Of a stretch of DNA of 64,000 nucleotides, positions 35,001-44,000 are shown in pieces. Source of the DNA: Asterias amurensis. Taxonomy: Eukaryota > Echinodermata > Asteroidea > Forcipulatida > Asteriidae. Each line of letters opens with the position of its first letter. The first letter of the stretch is position 1. The notes below the pieces were generated by a model, which saw only the letters and a list, made by a program, of their open reading frames with translations, ran no database searches and was not told where the DNA came from. The stretch is from NCBI RefSeq assembly GCF_032118995.1, contig NC_092666.1:4352501-4416500 (forward strand), in the 5' to 3' direction. The translations under genes and the position numbers were made by a program.

Positions 35001-38000
35001 AGTTGGTTCCTACAATAATGACAGCTCAGTGCGTGATTCAATGGCGTATCAAAATGGCCAGTCATTCAGTACCAAGGATCAGGACAATGATAGCTACAAT
35101 GGTGGAGACTGTGCACAACGTGATAAAGGAGGATGGTGGTTTAATGCCTGTTTTCATGCACACCTTAACGGCAGATGGTTCAACCAGAGTCAAGTGGAAT
35201 GGGCACAAGGTTTACAATGGGCACTCTGGAAAGGCAACAACTACTCCTTGAAGAACTGCTCTATGAAAATACGGGAAGTCCTGTAAACTGAACATCACTT
35301 TCTGCAACAGAACACCACACTCTCAAGTCCTGTAAACTGAACACCACACTCTCAAGTCCTGTAAATTTAACACCGAACTCTGAAGTCCTGTAAACTGAAC
35401 ACCACACTCTGAAGTCCTGTAAGCTGAACACCACACTCTGAAGTCCTGTAAACCGAACACCACACTCTGAAGTCCGGTAAACAGATCACCACACTATCAA
35501 GTCCTGTAAACTGAACACCGTACTCTCAAGTCCTGTAAGCTGAACACCACACTCTCAAGTCCTGTAAGCTGAACACCACACTCTCAAGTCCTGTAAACTG
35601 AACACCACACTCTCAAGTCCTGTAAACTGAACACCACACTCTGAAGTCCTGTAAACTGAACACCACACTCTGAAGTCCTGTAAACTGAACACCAAACTCT
35701 GAGGTCCTGTAAACTGAACACCACACTCTGAAGTCCTGTAAACTGAACACCACACTCTGAAGTCCTGTAAACTGCACACCACACTCTCAAGTTATGTAAA
35801 CTGAACACCACACTCTGAAGTCCTGTAAACTGAACACCACACTCTGAAGTCCTGTAAACTGAACAACACACTCTGAAGTCCTGTAAACTGAACACCACAC
35901 TCTGAAGTCCTGTTGACTGAACACCACACTCCGAAGCCCTGTATACTAAACACCACACTCTGAAGTCCTGTAAACTGAACACCACACTCTGAAGTCCTGT
36001 AAACTGAACAACACACTCTGAAGTCCTGTAAACTGAACACCACACTCTGAAGTCCTGTAGACTAAACACCACACTCTGAAGTCCTGTAGACTAAACACCA
36101 CACTGCGAAGTCCTGTAAACTGAACACCACACTCCGAAGTCCTGTAAACTGAATGCCACACTTTGAAGTCCTGTAAACTAAACACCACACTCTGAAGTCC
36201 TGTAAACTGAACACCACACTCTCAAGTCTTGTAAACTGAACGCCACACTCTGAAGTCCTGTAAACTAAACACCACACTCTAAAGTCTAGTAAACTGAACA
36301 CCACACTCTCAAGTCTTGTAAACTGAACACTCCACTCCGAAGTTCTGTAAACGTTTGTCGTGTGAAAGTACCCAGACGTCCTTTCACTGACCTCTAACCC
36401 AATTAGTTGTTCATCTGTGTTTCTGAAACGCACGTAGGAATGTTACGTGTACAAAAATGATAAATACATTGTAGTCTGTTGGGCTGCGCCTTGGAAAAAT
36501 AGAACGCTCCGGGGATCACCTCGGTGTCATAGTTTTAACCATAGCACTCGAAGCAGTCAATATTTGTATACTAGACTCCAGGGCCTATTAAAGACCTGCT
36601 CTACTATGGAAATTATGCAAAGTACTGTAAACTGACCAGTCAACACCAGTGATTTAGTTTTAAATTAGTAAGTAGGATTCTTTAGTAGAAATCAAACCGA
36701 TTGACATGACATGTGTTTAAAATAAATCCGCAATTCTCGCTAATGTTTTCTCAAAAAGTAAAGCATTTCATGGAATAATATTTCAAGATAAGTCTTTCAC
36801 CAAATTACCTTCTGTAAACCCTGTAAATTATTTGTAAATCTGTGAACTTTTACTTTGTTTTTTGTACCGAAAGTGTATAAACACCCTTGTCACACAAAGT
36901 CGTGTGCTTTCAGATGGTTGAGTTCGAGACCTCAAATTCTAAATCTGAGGTCTGGAAATCAAATAAGTGGAAAATTACTTCTTTCTCAAAAACTACGTTA
37001 CTTCAAAGGGAGATGTTTCTCACAATGTTTCAGATTATCAACATCTCCCCATTACTCGTTACTAAGTAAGGTTTATGCTAATAACTATTTTGATTTACTA
37101 CCATTAGTGTCTACTGCCTTTGAGAGCAACCGAGGATATATCGGGAACTTGAAGATGTAGTCTGGCCCTTTATACATTACAATCGAAACTGCCTGTTTGG
37201 TTGTATGGTACACAGGGTGCTTGATTAAGTCTTACCTCTTGATCCGATGCATCTGGGTTTCCATACCGGATATTTTCTATCACACTCGTTGCGAACAACA
37301 CCGGCTCCTAAACAAATAAATAATAAATAATAACGATAACGATAACGATAACGATAACTATAACGATAACGATAATAATAATAAAGTTCTACATGTATAG
37401 GGCGTGTGTATCTACCAGCAAGGTACTCAAGGCGCTTACATGTAGTATATGTAAAATGTAGTGCTAAGTTGCGCATTAGGTTAACTTCATATCTTAACCC
37501 TCCTACTGTCTGACCGTTGAATATCAACCACTTAGGTTTTGAGTTATAGATACTATGCCATCTTACAAAATAATATCATGTGGTGACGGCATCTACACAT
37601 GTACAAGGTCAACCCTCCTACTATATGACCAATCAATATCATCCACTGTGGTTTTAATTATACATAAACTATGACTGCCTGGAAAAAAAGTTATCATGTA
37701 GAAATGGCATCTACACAGTATAAGGTCAACCCTCCTACTGTCTGACCATTTATTATCATCCACTGTGGTTTTGAATATAACATAATATCAGAAATATAAG
37801 AAAGTAGTGAATGCATGTAATGTACACTGTACTTTGAAACATTATTTTTTATGCACAGTAGTGCCACACTACAAAATCTGCCTCGGTGAATTGTTTCAAA
37901 AAATGGTTGGGCAATTTGCTCCAAAAATGGTACAAAGAGTAGGAGGGTTGTCAAGTTACTACAAATTAAACAACTCACCTGATTAATGAAACCAATTGTC

Positions 38001-41000
38001 TGACCTCGTAGCTTACTGGGGTCAAGCTCATTAATATTCACGTTGTCAATAGTAACAGAGCCTTTAGTGACATCATAGAACCTTTCAAGTAAGGCAGCAA
38101 TTGTAGATTTCCCTGTACAGCAGAAAAATAATAAATGTAAAGAAATTGTTAGTGACATTTTCCTGCAAATGTCCTATTATTTCATCAATAATAAGCTGAG
38201 AAGTCTTATTCCTTTACAAGAATCTTCCACTGATGATGTCTAGAACCTTCGATTGATATCCCACTGTGGCACTATGCCGATTGGGTTTTCAGTTCCTACC
38301 TAACTGTGTGGATTTTCCCTGGAACAATTCCCCCGAGGTTTCCCTCCCACATTTAAAACTGAAACTTCCTTCCTTGTCTTCTCTCTATTGGGTTCTTGGC
38401 TAGTCGAAACGTTGAGACCAATTTAAGAACCGACTCCGCGGTAGTACAGTTAATTACGATCCTATTAAGCTCAAGTAGTAGTCCCAGCCTATTTTCTATA
38501 CCATCCGCTCGGGTAATAGTTAAAAAGCAGGACAGTTATTTTCAGAACTGGACGGTCTCCCGAACACCCGAACAATCTACTCCGCGGTAGTAGAATAAAA
38601 ATAGACAGTTCTCTAAGAACAAACTCTAGATACACACATGGTGTTACAGCAAAACAAGTTCAAGAACCCTTGGCTTCTCTAGATTTAGTAATTGAAAAAT
38701 TAAATTAACTCCCTACAAATATGTAGAGCCCAAAGCAATGGCGATCTATGCTTTGTTTTTCAAGGGCATCAAGGCATATTCCTCTTGGTAAAGGGCACCC
38801 TATGAGGAACCAACCATCAATTTCTGCTTGAGCATTATCAAGGGAACCAAGGCAATGACCAAGGGGCCACAGGGGGCCATCGTTGCCACCGTGAAGTATC
38901 AGGCCTGAATGGCATTCTACAGTTGTCCCTGCACTCAGATTCCTCTACACCCGAGGCTTTACATCTTTCAACATGCGAAGGCGCTGTTAGAGGTCATTGA
39001 ACTTACCCCCTCCTGATGGACCACAGACAGCCACCACTTGTCCTGCTGGTATGTCTAACGTCAATCCCCTCAAAACAACCTTGTAACAAACAATGACAAT
39101 AACATAACATTGGAATTAAAATTTATAAGGCGCTATTCCATCAAGATCATAGCGTACTAGAAGGCAACTAATCATGGAAAAAGTTGAGTCTTAAGGACTT
39201 TAAGAAATGTAGCTACGTAGAGTAACAGATTACCTTATGACAGTAGGAAGACTTTGTTCCAAATCATTGGCCCAGCTACACTGATAGCTTTTTGACCTAG
39301 AAATTTGTTTGCAGGGGGAACATTTAAGCGTTAAGTGTAACACTGCCATTTAAAGTGAACCTGCCTTTTTCTCTTTATCAATGCCTTTCAAATTTTTTTA
39401 ACCTCACAAGAAATCTGTCTAAAATGCAATATCTTGCCTCTGCATTCCAGCTTAGGTTAAATGTAGGGAACGGTTTGTTAATTTTGTCACGTAGCCCAAG
39501 CATTTCGACTGAAGATACATGAAGCTCAGTTGGTAGAGAGCCAGAATGGGAGGTCGCAGGTCCAAGTCCCACTCAATTTGTTTTTATTCAACCCCAGTTA
39601 TTTGAAAATAGTCTTGTATGAAACCTTTAAATGATATTACCGAAGCAGTCTAAAATTTCGAAGACAGTTTAAAAAATATTGCAGTAAATATTTGTCACCT
39701 GTTCAGGCCTCGTTGGGTAGCTGAATGTCACATCGTTGAACCTTACGTTGCCATAGAAACTGTGAAACGGAATGTGTTTACCTCCTTTCAGAGGAATCGT
39801 TGGCTCCAATTCTAGATACTGAAACACAAAAAAGTGTTGTTTTTTTTTAAGAAGATGTAGGTCTAACATAAAACGTCTGAAGTACAAGTAAGAAAGTCAA
39901 ATGGCTAGACTGCTCCTTTGAATAGTTGGGGAAATGGCTTTCAGGCCACGTCACACTGCAGTGATAACAGAAACGATAATGATAGTAATGTAAACAGAAC
40001 GCAATATAGTGGTTGAAGTGCTCCAAACAATATGTCCACGCTTAGTCAAGCAATCGAGGGCGTGAACTTTTAACATTCTCGTTTTTGTTCTCGTGATGTT
40101 TGTGACTGGGCCTTTACTCTCTCATACCTCAAAGACTCGAGCCCCAGCGCTGGTTCCTCTAATTGCCTGACCAAAGAGGATTGATATACTTGTTAGTGAT
40201 CTCTGGATAGTTTGAGAAGCAACGAGGAAAGACATGAGTTGACCTGGTTTGATGTCACCACTGGCTAGTAGATAACCTCCACTGTAAATCACTCCCACAA
40301 TAATCCCTGGGGAAAAAAAAGTACATGATGTAAATGCCTGACATAAATTTCAACCCAAGCAGAGTCTTTCTCGGAGGTCGAATCGAATGGCAACACAACA
40401 CACATCAACAGGTAACTAAGTGTAACATAAGCAGTGAAGTGAAAATACATGAGTATCTTATTTCTACTACAGTTTATGTCCACTTTATGTTTGTCTGGTT
40501 TTGTTTCATTGTTTTGTTTTGTTTTGTCTTTTGTCTTTTTTTTTTTTGCTTGTTCTTTATTGTTTACTTTAGTCTATTTTTGTTTGTTTAAGGCATTCCG
40601 TTTATAAGCTTCGGCTTCCTGGGTAATGCCTCCACGTATTAGTTTATTGTATCTATTGTTTTGTTTTCTTATTAAGTGATTACCCTTTGTGGAAATAAAT
40701 GTTCGTTAAATTGAATTGAATTGAGATAGAGACAAAGCTCTTTTGGAGTTATTAAAAACGTAAGGCTAGTGCTATGTTGGGATGAGTAACTGGTCCTACA
40801 TTTTGTAAATCGAGATAAGACAAGTCTTAACTCTTGGTGGAATCCACACCTGGATTTTAGAATAACTAGCCAGATCTTAGACGGGGATGTGCCAAAAACC
40901 GTTCACTGCTAGCCGGGGACATTGAGCTAGATGTCTGGGTGGAACAGAAAACTTGTAAGACTATAGTCTTTGATTCAGCCATGAATAGACCTTTCAATCT

Positions 41001-44000
41001 CAATATGTTTACTACTACTAGCATCACTAGTCTCCAATTCAGCTGCATAGTATAGACTTCTCAATATCAAGTAGAATAGGATCAATGCAATTTCCCTAAG
41101 AGCTAGGTTACTTAGTCCTTAAAAGAGACCAATACCAAGACCTAGTCTTTCATTCAGCCGTCTGGAATTCTCTATACAATCCGAGTATATTACTTACTAG
41201 CATTAGTCTCCACTGCAGCCGGTTATAGACTTCACACTACCAGTAGAATAGTATCAATGCCATTTCCCTAAGAGCTAGGTTACTGAGCCCTTGAAAGAGA
41301 CCAATACCAAGACCTAGTCTTTCATTCAGCCATCTGCATTTCTCTTTTCAGTCTCAGTTTATTGATTACTAGCATCACTAGTCTCCACTACAGCCGTACA
41401 TGTTTATATACTTCACACTATACATGTAGTACATGTAGAAAAGTATCAATGCCATTTACCATTAAGAGCTAGGTTACTGAGCCCTTGAAAGAGACCAATA
41501 CCAAAACCTAGTCTTTCATTCAGCCGTCTGGATTTCTCGATCTCGTCGCAGTACAGCTCTAGCTCCTTTTCTTCCATTGCAAACGATCGTACTGTTCTCA
41601 TGTTTCCTAACGCTTCATCTGCAACCGAGGTTCCCATAGCAACCTGTAAATACAGACAAGTGAAGGATAGAGTTTGTTATAACCCAAAACAACATTATCT
41701 TTTAGAGCTTCAGTAATGATTTTTTGAGTTTCACCACAAAGACTTAGAAACAACAGCGGGTTTGTTTACATTGATTTACTTGGGTCATTAAACTTAGAGG
41801 AGCAGTTAATCTGCCAGTCATTAGTACCACTGGTTTAAATTCAAAGCAAGGCCACTTGGTCAATGAATTACATGAGGTCTTCAGGTGTGAGTTGCCAGAT
41901 GAAAAGGATGTTTTATTCTAGCCTCTTTCCTAATGGAGCTTTCCCCTAATTAAACACAAAAACTTAGAAAATACACAGAGATATCAGGTGTGAGTTGCCA
42001 GATGAAAATGATGTTTTATTCTGGCCTCTTTCTTAATGGAGCTTTCTCCTAATAAAACACAAGACCTTAGAAAATACACAGAGATATCAGGTGTGAGTTG
42101 CCAGATGAAAAGGATGTTTTATTCTAGCCTCTTTCCTAATGGAGCTTTCCCCTCATAAAACACAAGAACTTAGAAAATACACAGATATAACAGGTGTGAG
42201 TTGCCAGTTTAAATTGGATGTTTTATTCCAGCCTCTTTCTTAATGGAGCTTTCCCTAATGAAACACAAGAGATAACATGTGTGAGTCGCCAGTTGAAAAT
42301 TATGTTTTATTTTGATTTCTTTCTTGATGGAGTTTCCCCTAATGGAAAAACATGACCTCAGAAAATACTCACATGTTGTTTAATTTCAGTTCATTTTGTT
42401 GGTTTCGAAGCTAGGGACTCACAGAAAAGTGAACTTAATCATACAATACTAGTAAAGAATTCAATGAAGAGAAGACAAGGAAGGAATTCCTCTCACTCGA
42501 TCAGTGACTGTAGAAACAAGAACTCATAAAATAGGGCCTACTGACCTGTTCTTGGACCTGTCGTGATAACGATCTCAGTGAAGCCCCGATGAAAGTCCCG
42601 ACGATAACAACTCCTGGTACGACTGCTATGAGTAGAAGAGTCAACTTTGGAGACAAGACGTACATAGCAACACTAGCACCAAGGACTTGAGTTACGCCTC
42701 GTAGACCCTGTGCTACACAAAGCTTGAAGGCGCTTTTGAAATCTTGAACGTCCGCTGATAATCTGAGATGATTAAAAAAGAAAGTTTGGAGAATGCTGAG
42801 GTCAAAGGTCATTCATGTTTACTATGCAGGCCCTATATGTTAGCTATAGACATGGAGCATCATGTTACTCTAAGCAACAATGGTAGTCAAAGCCATAACA
42901 GTTTGGGTATAGCCTTGAATTCAAATAAAACAAACCTTGGTCAGGATTTTTAAAATCTTTTTTTAATCATCAATTCCATGTCTTTGTTCTCACTATCCAA
43001 AACAGATTCTTGTTGAGAAAGACCACATCAATACAAGATTTGAGATGGGAAACATCCAAAAACTGAGGCGTTTGAAAAGAAAGACAAAACTGAGGAAACA
43101 AGGTTGATTATTTTGATTTTGTTACACTTGATGATTCAACAATGTCCAAAACAAAATTCTTCCAGAATAGCAGGATAGATTTTTTCTGAAGTTTTACTCA
43201 TGCTTCAAAATAACCGAAATACCTTCAGGGGACTAACCTGTTGATTAGTTCACCCGTATGATGGGTGTCAAAAAATGCTATATCTTGTCTCAAGAGGGTG
43301 GCAAACACTGCATGCTTCAAAATAATAAAAATACCTACATGAGACTAACCTGTTGATTAGTTCACCTGTATGATGCGTGTCAAAAAACGCTATATCTTGT
43401 CTCAAGAGGGCGGCAAACAACGCTTCTCTCATCCTCACTGCAGTGCGTTCACCAACAGCAGACAAGAGCGAGATGTAACTACAGGTACAAAGCGCCTAAA
43501 CAAATAAAATGTTGGTAATGACCAAAACAAATTACTTGAAGAGTTTGAATCTCAAAACATGCTTTAAATGCAATGAACACTGTAGATAGCCATACTCAAA
43601 ATTATCGATTACTTGGTAACCTGTAATGGATAGCTGTTGATAAAATAAAACATAGTGAGAAACAGCTCCCTCTGAAGTAATGTAGCTCACTCAAATATTA
43701 AAAGACTTTGAGCTTCATCAAGCCTTTTGTTATTCATCTGAAAGCACACAGATTTGTGCAATACAAGGGTGTTTTTTCTTTCATAATTCTCTTGCAACTT
43801 CAGTGACTGTTTGAGTCAAAATTTTCACAGGTTTGTTACTTTATGCATATGTTGAGATACACCTAGTGGAAATACTAGTTTTTGACAATTACCAGCATGT
43901 CCAGTGATTTTAAGGAAATTAAATCAATGAGAATTGAGGTTGCCTGAGGGCAAGTTGGCCTAGGGAGGTAGGGTAAAGTTTGGGGGATGTCTCTTCTATC

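Noticed and set aside
35555..36433. Long minus-strand ORFs with a regular 29-residue periodic peptide
   Set aside because: They are the three-frame reading of the 29-bp minisatellite, with no start context or codon bias; not a gene.
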